From assembly GCA_018897395.1 (NCBI GenBank), contig JAHIKV010000114.1:1-7870 (forward strand): 7,870 bases of DNA, written 5' to 3'. Below are positions 1 to 6,455 of this stretch, piece by piece (within the stretch, counting starts at the first letter, position 1; each line of letters begins with the position of its first letter). Under the pieces are notes generated by a model that worked only from the letters and a program-made list of their open reading frames with translations, was not told where the DNA came from and searched no databases. A program made the position numbers and the translations under genes. This stretch comes from Planctomycetota bacterium (GTDB lineage: Bacteria > Planctomycetota > Planctomycetia > Pirellulales > Thermoguttaceae).

Positions 1-116
<116 letters not shown>

Positions 117-140
<24 letters not shown>

Positions 141-914
141 CGCCTCTACCTCCGGATTGAACAGTTCGGCCAGCAGATCGTCGCGGGGATATGCGTGGCC
201 GCGGTGCTGAACGAAGGCTTCGGCCGCTTCCACGCCGGCCTGGCGGCCGCGCATCCGGGCGTGCCGCCGCATGGCGTCGAGATACTCGTCCGTGCCGTGG
301 TGTGCCCGCAGCCACTCCCGCTGGCTGGCGTGGCAGGCCAGCATCCCGGCCTTTTCCTCCAACACCGCCGAGACGTCCACGTAGGTCGTCGGTTCGACCG
401 GCCTGCCAAGCGAATCGACTCCTTCCATCGGGTCGCAATAGTACAGGTGCGGCACCCGCGAGCCGGGGACCAACGGCAACGCCGAAACATTCGGGGCGGA
501 GTAAAGGAAACTGGCCGCCCGAGAAAGCAGCGAAGTCATCACGTGGTCCATCATGTAGTCGTCGACCGAGTGGGTGAAAACCACCCGAGGCGCTACTCGA
601 CGGAACAGGTCCATGCACTTCCGCAACGTCGGCTTGTCGTAGACCACGAAACCGTCCCGTTCGTCGAGGCAGTGATACGTCGCCCGGATCATGGCGGCGG
701 ATTGCCGGGCCTCTTCGGCGCGCCGCGCGGCGATCGCCTGGGGAGAGTCGGTCGTGGAGCCGCAGTCTCCGACGGCGAACGTGGCGATATGCACCTCCCA
801 GCCGGCCCGCGCCAGCCGCACCAGCGTTCCGGCACAAGCGAATTCGGCGTCGTCGGGATGGGCCATCATGGCCAGAACGCGACCGGTGGTTGTTGGTCGA
901 TGGTAGTCGTTCAT
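117..914 (-). CDS. PIG-L (LmbE-like) family deacetylase, C-terminus replaced by intron sequence
   Basis: Predicted zinc-dependent N-deacetylase of the PIG-L/LmbE/MshB family, cytoplasmic, acting on an N-acetylated sugar or related substrate that cannot be named from sequence. The 265-residue protein has AHPDDAE at 18-24 (H19 and D22 as zinc ligands, D21 as general base by analogy with MshB) and HSVDDYMMDH at 115-124, where H124 would be the third ligand. The later conserved block EPTTYVDVS...KAGMLACHASQ spans about 174-198. The ATG at 914 leads straight into the fold; no clear Shine-Dalgarno precedes it. It lies 105 nt downstream of pgi on the same strand and may be co-transcribed. Chromosomal coding stops at 141. 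The last seven residues (IGVGKAD) and the TGA come from the antisense of intron domain VI. The catalytic core is complete, so activity may survive; probably only a short tail was lost. Confidence 0.88.
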
Positions 915-954
915 TGCATATTTGAATTACAAGGGGAGTATGCACCGGCATCTT

Positions 955-975
955 CCGGGGGCAGTTTGCCCCCGG
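955..975. repeat. Perfect 9-bp hairpin CCGGGGGCA/TGCCCCCGG
   Basis: Perfect inverted repeat with a GTT loop in the gap between the pgi stop and the PIG-L start. On the + strand it is followed by CTATTTT, resembling an intrinsic terminator, but no + strand gene ends here. On the - strand, where pgi is transcribed, the hairpin is preceded by AAAATAG and has no following T-run. It may be a processing or attenuating hairpin between pgi and PIG-L, or another dispersed palindrome of the kind common in this window. Confidence 0.6.
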
Positions 976-983
976 CTATTTTC

Positions 984-1018
984 TAATCCCTAATCCCTAA
1001 TCCCCAATCCCTAATCCC
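984..1018. repeat. Heptanucleotide tandem repeat TAATCCC x5
   Basis: Five consecutive 7-mers, four TAATCCC and one CAATCCC, immediately beyond the pgi stop codon. The 7-nt phase can be followed into TTCATTT at 1019-1025, which covers the stop. It resembles the heptanucleotide short tandem repeats (STRR) described from filamentous cyanobacteria, but the gene context is planctomycete-like. It is one of several different 7-nt arrays in this window. Confidence 0.9.
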
Positions 1019-1019
1019 T

Positions 1020-2429
1020 TCATTTTCCCCTCAATATCGCGTTCATGTGCTTTTTGTACGCCTCGACGCCGGGCTGGCCGTAGGGGTTTATGCCCACCAA
1101 ACGGCCCTCGACGACCGTGGCCAGCATGAGCATCTGAAACAGTTGGCCGAGCGAGCCTTCGTCGAGCCGGGGCAGAGTGATCGTGGCCGTCCGCCGATAG
1201 TCCTCGGCGTATGCCCGGTTCACTCCGGCGTAGGCCGCGCGGAGGATGTCCGGCAACGTTTTTCCAGACAACGCGTTGAGATTGTCCTGATCGAAATCCG
1301 ACGGCTCGATGGCCAACCATTCGCGGTGGGTCCGCTCGACCACGAGGTTGGTTATCAGCTTGTCGCGGCGGCCTTCCTGGTGTTGCTGGCCGCGGGAATG
1401 GAGGTCGCGGGTGTTAAGGACCGTCAGCGGCGTCGGCCCCCAACCGTTCTTGCCCAGGCTTTCGGCCAGCAACTGATCGTACCACAACCCGACCGCCTCC
1501 AGGCCGTCCGCCCAGACGGAAAGGACGCGGATCGACTCGCCGCGACGGGTCTCCATCAGCCGCGACAGCCCGGCGTAATCCAGCGCGGGGTTCTCCAGCG
1601 GCGGCGCGGTGCGGAACCGCCCGTTGATCGCGGCCGCTCCTTCGAGCAGGTGGCTTACGTCGAGTCCCATCACGGCCGCCGGCAGCAGCCCCACGGCGCT
1701 GAGGACGGAATAGCGTCCGCCCACGCCGTCGGGGATGGGGAAGATGTCCCGGCAGCCGATCGACTCGGCCAGCTCGTGCAGTCCGCCCGTTTCGCCGGTG
1801 ATGGCGATGACCCTGCTGCGAAGTTTTTCGTCGTCGCCCCCGCAGGCCTTCCGCAGCGAGTCGAGAAACAGCCGGAAGGCGACGGCCGTTTCCAGCGTCG
1901 TGCCGCTCTTGCTGATGACGACGATGCCCCAGTCGTCGGTCCCCTCGACCAGATCGAGCAGCCCCTGGATGGAGTCGTTATCGACGTTGTTTCCCGCGAA
2001 GTAGATTCTCGGCCGGCCGCCTCGCCGCTGGCGCGAGAATTCGTTGTGATACGGGTGGCAGCAGGACTCGAACAGCGCCCGGGCGCCCATGTAGGAGCCG
2101 CCGATGCCCAGTATCACCACCCGGTCCACTTCTTTCGCCATCCGGTCGCCCGCGGCGACGATCCGGTCCAGCAGCGGCCGGTCCTCGTCCAGCAGCCGCT
2201 CGGGCAGGTCGAAGAAAGCGGCGTCCAACGGTTGTTTGTCTTCCGGCGGCTGAATGCCCCGTTCGTACATCGCAAGGTTGTCGAGCACTTCCTGACGCGC
2301 GCCGGCCAGCCGCGGGGCAAGCCACTTCAGGTCGGCATCGACCAGGCCCGTTTGGCGAACGAACCGCGGGGCGTCCTTCGGAGCGATCAGGCCGGAATAG
2401 TCGTAAGCGATCGGGTCGAGCGGTTTCAT
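1020..2429 (-). CDS. pgi: Glucose-6-phosphate isomerase
   Basis: Interconverts glucose-6-phosphate and fructose-6-phosphate in the cytoplasm (glycolysis, gluconeogenesis). The 469-residue protein is near the length of the shorter bacterial enzymes. It has the phosphate-binding loop GGSYMG at 110-115, the SIS-type motif SKSGTTLET at 173-181, and the family signature GVGGRYSVLSAVGLLP at 235-250. The LLAESLGK segment gives E323 as candidate catalytic base and DLHSRGQQHQEG gives H344 for ring opening. The C-terminal GQPGVEAYKK (451-460) supplies the conserved lysine. The ATG at 2429 is chosen because the frame upstream to 2501 only translates heptad repeat DNA and resembles no isomerase N-terminus. 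No Shine-Dalgarno is visible; the bases before the ATG are repeat units. PIG-L follows on the same strand, and apgM diverges upstream. Confidence 0.97.
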   Translation of the reverse strand: MKPLDPIAYDYSGLIAPKDAPRFVRQTGLVDADLKWLAPRLAGARQEVLDNLAMYERGIQPPEDKQPLDAAFFDLPERLLDEDRPLLDRIVAAGDRMAKEVDRVVILGIGGSYMGARALFESCCHPYHNEFSRQRRGGRPRIYFAGNNVDNDSIQGLLDLVEGTDDWGIVVISKSGTTLETAVAFRLFLDSLRKACGGDDEKLRSRVIAITGETGGLHELAESIGCRDIFPIPDGVGGRYSVLSAVGLLPAAVMGLDVSHLLEGAAAINGRFRTAPPLENPALDYAGLSRLMETRRGESIRVLSVWADGLEAVGLWYDQLLAESLGKNGWGPTPLTVLNTRDLHSRGQQHQEGRRDKLITNLVVERTHREWLAIEPSDFDQDNLNALSGKTLPDILRAAYAGVNRAYAEDYRRTATITLPRLDEGSLGQLFQMLMLATVVEGRLVGINPYGQPGVEAYKKHMNAILRGK

Positions 2430-2555
<126 letters not shown>

Positions 2556-2596
2556 TTGTTACCGTAAAACATTCTACCGATCCAAGCTGGAAAATA

Positions 2597-2602
2597 AAGG
2601 AG
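2597..2602 (+). promoter_or_regulatory. Ribosome binding site of apgM
   Basis: AAGGAG lies 7 nt before the GTG at 2610. It is the clearest Shine-Dalgarno in the window and decides the start codon of the phosphoglycerate mutase. The other genes here lack a comparable site. Confidence 0.75.
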
Positions 2603-2609
2603 CCTTACC

Positions 2610-3815
2610 GTGGATATCCAACCCCTGGTCCGCGATCTGAAAATCAAAAACGAATCGAAAATCGTTATGTTGATCGCCGACGGCCTGGGAGGGTTGCCCG
2701 TCGCGCCCGGCGGACCGACGGAACTCGAAGCCGCCAAGACCCCAAACTTGGATGCCTTGGCAAAACAGGGAGTTCAGGGAAGCATGTACCCCATCGCGCC
2801 GGGCATCACCCCCGGCAGCGGCCCAGGCCATTTGTCCCTCTTCGGCTACGATCCGGTAAAACACCTCATCGGACGCGGGGCCTTGGAGGCGACCGGCGTC
2901 GGCTTCAAGCTGGGGCCGAAAGACATGGCCGTCCGCTGCAACTTCTGTACCCTCGACGCGCAAGGCAACATCTCCGACCGCCGCGCCGGACGAATCCCGA
3001 CCGAGCAGAGCGCTCCGCTGGCAGTTGAGCTACGTCAGGCGAAAGTACACGGCGTCGAGGTCTTCGTCGAGCCGGTCAAGGAGCACCGCTTCGTGGTCAT
3101 CTTCCGCGGCGAGGGGCTTGGCGGAAACGTGGCCGACACCGATCCTCAGCAGACCGGCGTGCCGCCGTTGGCCCCGGTTGCCCGCGATGACGCGAGCAAG
3201 CGAACGGCCGAGGCGGCGGCTCGATTCATCGCCGAGGCCAAAAAACTGCTGGCCGACCAGCCGAAGGCCAACGGGCTGACCATGCGCGGTTTCTCCGCCG
3301 CCCCGTCGATCGACGGCTACGAGGAGGTCTACGGCCTCCGGGCCGCCGCGATTGCCGTCTATCCGATGTACAAGGGCTTGGCTCAGCTTGTCGGCATGGA
3401 GGTGATCGGCGCGCCCGGCACGTTGGAGGAGGAGATCGACGTGCTCGAAAGGGCCTGGGCGGACCACGATTTCTTCTTCGTCCACTTCAAGTACACCGAC
3501 AGCCGCGGCGAGGACGGCAATTTTGAGGAAAAGGTCAAGATGATCGAGCAGTTCGACGCGATCGTGCCGCGCGTGATGGCCTTGAAGCCTACGGTGCTGA
3601 TCGTGACCGGCGACCACAGCACTCCCGCCCGGCTGGCCAGCCACAGTTGGCATCCGGTGCCGGCGTTGTTGGTTGCCGACACCTGCCGTCCCGACGGTCT
3701 GACGGCCTTCGGCGAGCATCATGCCCTTCGCGGCGGGCTGGGTCATTTTCCCGGCGTTTATCTAATGCCGCTGGCGCTCGCCCACGCCGAGCGCCTGGCG
3801 AAGTTCGGGGCGTGA
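2610..3815 (+). CDS. apgM: 2,3-bisphosphoglycerate-independent phosphoglycerate mutase, archaeal type
   Basis: Interconverts 3- and 2-phosphoglycerate without a bisphosphoglycerate cofactor; a cytoplasmic glycolytic enzyme of the alkaline-phosphatase superfamily. The 401-residue length fits the ApgM branch rather than the ~510-residue GpmI branch. The metal site begins with D24 in LIADGLGG. S70 in TPGSGPGHLSLFGYDP (67-82) is the candidate phosphoserine nucleophile. DSRGEDGN (297-304) and GDHSTPARLASHSWHPVP (334-351) supply further metal ligands (D335, H336, H348). The GSGPGH form in place of the GSDTAH-like archaeal form also occurs, to my knowledge, in bacterial family members, so I do not treat it as a defect. 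The start is GTG, supported by AAGGAG 7 nt upstream. It is divergent from pgi and convergent with the NPCBM gene. Confidence 0.95.
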   Translation: MDIQPLVRDLKIKNESKIVMLIADGLGGLPVAPGGPTELEAAKTPNLDALAKQGVQGSMYPIAPGITPGSGPGHLSLFGYDPVKHLIGRGALEATGVGFKLGPKDMAVRCNFCTLDAQGNISDRRAGRIPTEQSAPLAVELRQAKVHGVEVFVEPVKEHRFVVIFRGEGLGGNVADTDPQQTGVPPLAPVARDDASKRTAEAAARFIAEAKKLLADQPKANGLTMRGFSAAPSIDGYEEVYGLRAAAIAVYPMYKGLAQLVGMEVIGAPGTLEEEIDVLERAWADHDFFFVHFKYTDSRGEDGNFEEKVKMIEQFDAIVPRVMALKPTVLIVTGDHSTPARLASHSWHPVPALLVADTCRPDGLTAFGEHHALRGGLGHFPGVYLMPLALAHAERLAKFGA

Positions 3816-3825
3816 AGTCCGTTTA

Positions 3826-3867
3826 GTTCTTCTCCGCCCTCCGCTCTCCGCCTTCCGCCCTCTATTT
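3826..3867. repeat. Heptanucleotide array, TCCGCCC type
   Basis: Six units in one 7-nt phase: GTTCTTC, TCCGCCC, TCCGCTC, TCCGCCT, TCCGCCC, TCTATTT. The array fills most of the 46-bp gap between the convergent apgM and NPCBM genes and covers the stop codon of the latter. No ordinary terminator hairpin is visible here, so the pyrimidine-rich tract is all that separates the two genes. Confidence 0.85.
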
Positions 3868-5163
3868 TACCAACCGCGCGTCGAGCCAATCGGCGTGGTC
3901 CAACACATCGGCCCGATCGGCGTAATCGACCACTAGCTCCAGCCGCTTGGCGCCGGCCAGTTCGACCGAGACCGGCACGGGCGGATCGCCGCCGCAAAGA
4001 ATCGGGCTGACGTATCTTTCCCGGCCATCGACCAGCACGCGGAACCGCACGCTGCCGCGACCGTCGGTCGAATCGTCGATGCCCACCAGGGCCTGGAACC
4101 GTTTTGGAGCACCGGTCGCCCTCACCCCCGGCCCCTCTCCCAAAGGGAGAGGGGAGTCAGATTGTTTGGCAGCCCTCACCCCCGGCCCCTCTCCCGGCGA
4201 GAGAGGGGAAAATATGAGTCGCGCGGCGCTGTGGACGCCGATCCCCTTCTGGTAAAGCTGACCGCGGCAGCGGAGCCGCCCGCCGGTCGCGTTGCGGTCG
4301 GCGCGCCACGGCCACGGGAGATCGAGATACGGCGTTTGATGGTACTCGACCGGTTTCAGGTCGGAGAGATACGTCGCCCGGCCGCCGAGCGGTTGCAGGA
4401 AAACGATGTTTTCGGCCGACGTCTTCCACGTCCGGCCGGCGGCGTCGATCGCGGCCGAACCGTCTTCGATCGCCAGCCGCGCGGCCGACAGCCGGCTGCC
4501 GTCGCTCAGTCCGACCCAGGCCCGAAGTGGTTCAGATTTTTCGCCGGCCGGCGCGACCGACGGTCGCGGCTTTATGGCGGGATGGAAAATCAACGCCACG
4601 ATGCGGTCAGTGTGAATCTCGACCACTCCCACGTCGGTCTGAAACTTGACCACTTCGTCGGCGACGCCCAGCAGTTGCCCGGTCAGTTCGTCGCCGTTTT
4701 CCAGCAGCGCCCTCACCCCCTGCCCCTCTCCCAAAGGGAGAGGGGAGTTTTTCCTGTCGGCCCCATCTCCCAAAGGGAGAGGGGAGTCAGATGGATGGAA
4801 AACCACGCCGGCGAGCGATTCGAGCGGTAGAGAGAATGTTCCGAACAGATCGCTGTCGGCGGTCAGTTTTTTCTGGTCGGCGGTCGCTACATGCGCCGCG
4901 ATCCATCCGCCGTCCGCCAACAGCAGCCCCCCTGCCCTGCCCTGTTCAGGGCAGCTTCCCCAGCGGACCAGATCGGCCGCCGGCATTGTGCGTCGTTGCC
5001 CATCAGTGCGGAAGGTGAATCGCCAATCGGCCTTTGCACCGATCAATTCGGCGCGGAACGGTTCGCCGTCGACCGGCACGGTTAACGGCGGTTCGGCCAG
5101 CGCCGCGGCAAGCGGAAGGAATGTAAAAAGCAAAATGCAAATTGCAAATTGGACATTGAACAT
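3862..5163 (-). CDS. Secreted NPCBM-domain protein with in-frame repeat insertions
   Basis: Probably an exported protein with a C-terminal NPCBM (glycosidase-associated, carbohydrate-binding-like beta-sandwich) domain; enzymatic role unknown. From ATG 5163 the protein has 433 residues. Residues 1-23 look like a signal peptide (hydrophobic AICILLFTFLPLAAALA). The NPCBM region spans about 263-433, with YLSDLKPVEYHQTPYLDLPWPW, KGIGVHSAARL (306-316), RFQALVGIDDS and the ending DHADWLDARLVK. Peptides encoded by hairpin repeats interrupt it at about 125-153 and 319-352, and perhaps at 70-78. The second insertion falls inside the NPCBM fold, between GVHSAARLIF and KRFQALVGIDD, which are close together in homologues I recall. 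A TTG at 5193 would extend the frame by ten repeat-encoded residues; ATG 5163 gives the better signal peptide. It is the last gene of the - strand set. Confidence 0.85.
   Translation of the reverse strand: MFNVQFAICILLFTFLPLAAALAEPPLTVPVDGEPFRAELIGAKADWRFTFRTDGQRRTMPAADLVRWGSCPEQGRAGGLLLADGGWIAAHVATADQKKLTADSDLFGTFSLPLESLAGVVFHPSDSPLPLGDGADRKNSPLPLGEGQGVRALLENGDELTGQLLGVADEVVKFQTDVGVVEIHTDRIVALIFHPAIKPRPSVAPAGEKSEPLRAWVGLSDGSRLSAARLAIEDGSAAIDAAGRTWKTSAENIVFLQPLGGRATYLSDLKPVEYHQTPYLDLPWPWRADRNATGGRLRCRGQLYQKGIGVHSAARLIFSPLSPGEGPGVRAAKQSDSPLPLGEGPGVRATGAPKRFQALVGIDDSTDGRGSVRFRVLVDGRERYVSPILCGGDPPVPVSVELAGAKRLELVVDYADRADVLDHADWLDARLVK
4118..4209. repeat. Pair of hairpin repeats inserted in the NPCBM domain
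   Basis: Two copies begin with the same 24 bases, at 4118-4141 and 4172-4195, exactly 54 nt apart, so the reading frame is kept. The first copy holds a perfect 10-bp hairpin, CCCCTCTCCC/GGGAGAGGGG with an AAA loop (4132-4154). The second is a variant in which CCCCTCTC pairs with GAGAGGGG. On the coding (-) strand they translate as SPLSPGEGPGVRA and SPLPLGEGPGVRA. Confidence 0.9.
4709..4792. repeat. Second pair of the same hairpin repeat inside the NPCBM gene
   Basis: The copy at 4709-4747 carries the perfect CCCCTCTCCC/GGGAGAGGGG hairpin (4723-4745). The copy at 4761-4792 carries the same hairpin with one mismatch and lacks the CCTCACCCCC lead. Bases 4766-4792 are identical to 4136-4162 in the downstream insertion, including the flank GTCAGAT, so the two insertion sites share more than the hairpin. 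They are translated as SPLPLGEGQGVRA and SDSPLPLGDG. Confidence 0.9.
4937..4954. repeat. Small palindrome CTGCCCTG/CAGGGCAG in the NPCBM gene
   Basis: Perfect 8-bp arms with a TT loop, within the segment translated as SCPEQGRAG (residues 70-78 of the NPCBM protein). It interrupts what otherwise reads as a continuous VRWG-GLLLADGGW stretch. It may be a third, unrelated repeat insertion in the same gene. Evidence is one copy only in this window. Confidence 0.55.
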
Positions 5164-5180
5164 TGGACATTGAACATTAG
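5125..5180. repeat. Drifting heptad array encoding a signal peptide
   Basis: Eight 7-mers in one phase: AAAAAGC, AAAATGC, AAATTGC, AAATTGG, ACATTGA, ACATTGG, ACATTGA, ACATTAG. Neighbouring units mostly differ by one or two bases, so the unit changes gradually along the array. The ATG of the NPCBM gene (5161-5163) lies inside it, and the array's antisense encodes most of the hydrophobic signal sequence. Confidence 0.9.
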
Positions 5181-5201
5181 CTTGTGGTCGCAACCATATT
5201 A

Positions 5202-5226
5202 CCCGGCGTGGACGCCGGGGCTAAAC
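5202..5226 (+). repeat. 25-bp palindromic element, copy 1
   Basis: Hairpin CCCGGCGT-GG-ACGCCGGG followed by GCTAAAC. All 25 bases are identical to 6331-6355 and to the reverse complement of 6273-6297. It sits in the gap between the NPCBM and cyclase-like genes, between two heptad arrays. Confidence 0.92.
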
Positions 5227-5261
5227 AACAACTACCCTCTCTCCACTATCCACTCACCTCT
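5227..5261. repeat. Heptad array, CTCCACT type
   Basis: Five 7-mers in one phase directly abutting the palindromic element: AACAACT, ACCCTCT, CTCCACT, ATCCACT, CACCTCT. The last two units overlap the stop codon of the cyclase-like gene (5254-5256). The units are looser than in the other arrays. Confidence 0.6.
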
Positions 5262-6324
5262 GAAAAATCGGCAAATAGTTATTCGGAACTTGCAGCACGA
5301 TGCAGGCCATCGCCGTGGCGTATTGATTGCCGTTGGTCGAGACCCACGCGCCGTCGGCGCGTTGCCGGGCGATCAGTTCGTCGCGGACGGCCCGGTACCA
5401 GCGGTTCCAGCAGTCGCCGCCGGCGATCCACATCGCCTGCACGGCGTAATATTGGCCGTAAAAGTAGTAAGTTTCGCGTCGGGCGGCGTCCTTGCCGGGC
5501 ATGAACCGCATGAGATATTCCACCCCCTTGTCGATTTCCGGCCCCTCGTAAACGCCGGCGCTGAACAGAGCGACCACCGCGGCCGCCGAACGGGGGAACG
5601 CGCTTTCCCGGGGGCCTTGAAGCATGTATGCGAACCCGCCGTCGGCGTTCTGGCTCCGTTTGACGAATTCGATCGAGCGGTCGATGGTTTCGTTGGGGAC
5701 GAACAGGCCGGCATTTCGCGCCGCTCGCAGGGCCATCACTTCGCACGCGGTGACCGAGACGTCGGCCTCTGCGCGGACCGGCTGGTAGCGCCACCCTCCC
5801 TGCTCGTTCTGGCTATCGACGATGATTTTCACTGCCTTGGTCAGTTTTTCGCGCAGATCGTCGCGCGGCGACATGCCGTGACATTCGGCCAGAAACATGG
5901 TGGCGAAGCCGTGTCCGTACATCGGGCCGCGGGCCGAATCGCCGCCAGAGATAAATCCGCTCGGCTGGACGCAGCCGAGCAGGTAATCGACGCAACGTTG
6001 CAGCCGATCGCCGTAAGGGCCTCGGCCGGGCGTGCTACCGCTGGAGATCATCGCCATGCCCGCCAACGCGCAAACCGCCGTGTTGCCCCGATACTGGCCG
6101 TCGCCGAAGCTGCCGTCGTCGTGTTGTCCGGCGGCCAGCCATTTCAGACCGCGGTCGATGCTCCGCTGTGCGGCGGGCGTGATCAGCTCGGCCGCCGATG
6201 GTTCCACGTTCTTTTCCGCCGCGTGGGCCGTCGCGGCGAGGAAGAGAAGAGAGAGGAGAAGAGCGAAAACCCGTTTAGCCCCGGCGTCCACGCCGGGTGA
6301 GCAACGCAGTGGAAAATACGCCAT
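5254..6324 (-). CDS. Secreted prenyltransferase/squalene-cyclase-like repeat protein
   Basis: Predicted exported protein with an alpha-alpha-barrel fold related to terpene cyclases and prenyltransferase beta subunits; no catalytic DXDD motif is evident, so a cyclase activity should not be assumed. The 356 residues include a signal peptide (ALLLSLLFLAATAHA, about 21-35) and QW-like repeats at GQHDDGSFG (66-74), SQNEQGGW (171-178), SQNADGGF (224-231) and RQRADGAW (320-327). Start choice is uncertain. ATG 6324 is preferred; GTG 6291 would give a shorter n-region; GTG 6459 overlaps the upstream stop (GTGA) behind GGGAG, but would put 45 repeat-encoded residues before the signal peptide. Residues 10-17 come from the 25-bp palindromic element. 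Its neighbours suggest a shared envelope role. Confidence 0.87.
   Translation of the reverse strand: MAYFPLRCSPGVDAGAKRVFALLLSLLFLAATAHAAEKNVEPSAAELITPAAQRSIDRGLKWLAAGQHDDGSFGDGQYRGNTAVCALAGMAMISSGSTPGRGPYGDRLQRCVDYLLGCVQPSGFISGGDSARGPMYGHGFATMFLAECHGMSPRDDLREKLTKAVKIIVDSQNEQGGWRYQPVRAEADVSVTACEVMALRAARNAGLFVPNETIDRSIEFVKRSQNADGGFAYMLQGPRESAFPRSAAAVVALFSAGVYEGPEIDKGVEYLMRFMPGKDAARRETYYFYGQYYAVQAMWIAGGDCWNRWYRAVRDELIARQRADGAWVSTNGNQYATAMACIVLQVPNNYLPIFQR
6273..6297 (-). repeat. 25-bp palindromic element, copy 2 (inverted)
   Basis: Reverse complement of copies 1 and 3, identical over 25 bases. It lies inside the cyclase-like gene just before the hydrophobic signal sequence and is translated as PGVDAGAK. 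With copy 3 it forms a 25-bp inverted repeat around a 33-bp spacer (6298-6330) that contains the likely start codon at 6324. Confidence 0.92.
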
Positions 6325-6330
6325 TTTGAT

Positions 6331-6355
6331 CCCGGCGTGGACGCCGGGGCTAAAC
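6331..6355 (+). repeat. 25-bp palindromic element, copy 3
   Basis: Identical to copy 1 in sequence and orientation and inverted relative to copy 2. It lies immediately upstream of the preferred start codon of the cyclase-like gene, where a leader or ribosome binding site would be expected. Confidence 0.92.
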
Positions 6356-6390
6356 GAGCGGCATACTCCCAACATTTTGCATGTCCACTT

Positions 6391-6439
6391 GGGACGCGAA
6401 GCGTCCCGGCGGTGCGTTCCCACGCGGAGCGTGGGAACG
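6391..6439. repeat. Bipartite double-palindrome repeat
   Basis: Two adjacent hairpins: GGGACGC/GCGTCCC with a GAA loop (6391-6407) and CGTTCCCACGC/GCGTGGGAACG with a GGA loop (6415-6439), separated by GGCGGTG. Both stems are perfect. Their translation on the - strand (LVPTLRVGTHRRDASRP) is a peptide I recognise as a recurrent repeat-derived sequence in planctomycete annotations. The region 6325-6455 between genes holds this element, one palindromic copy and nothing else I can support. Confidence 0.8.
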
Positions 6440-6455
6440 AGACGTTTGCTTTTAA

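Noticed and set aside
955..983. Intrinsic terminator for pgi
   Set aside because: The T-run lies on the wrong side of the hairpin for - strand transcription, and no + strand gene ends here.
984..1018. Telomere-like repeat
   Set aside because: TAATCCC resembles a telomeric unit, but it is five imperfect copies in a bacterial intergenic gap and similar arrays with other units occur throughout the window.
2556..2584. Possible sigma-70 promoter for apgM (TTGTTA as -35)
   Set aside because: No convincing -10 box occurs 16-18 nt downstream, and planctomycete promoters are not well enough defined to accept it.
5202..6355. CRISPR array
   Set aside because: The repeated 25-bp unit occurs in both orientations with irregular spacing (one pair 33 bp apart, the other copy about 1 kb away), and there are no cas genes.
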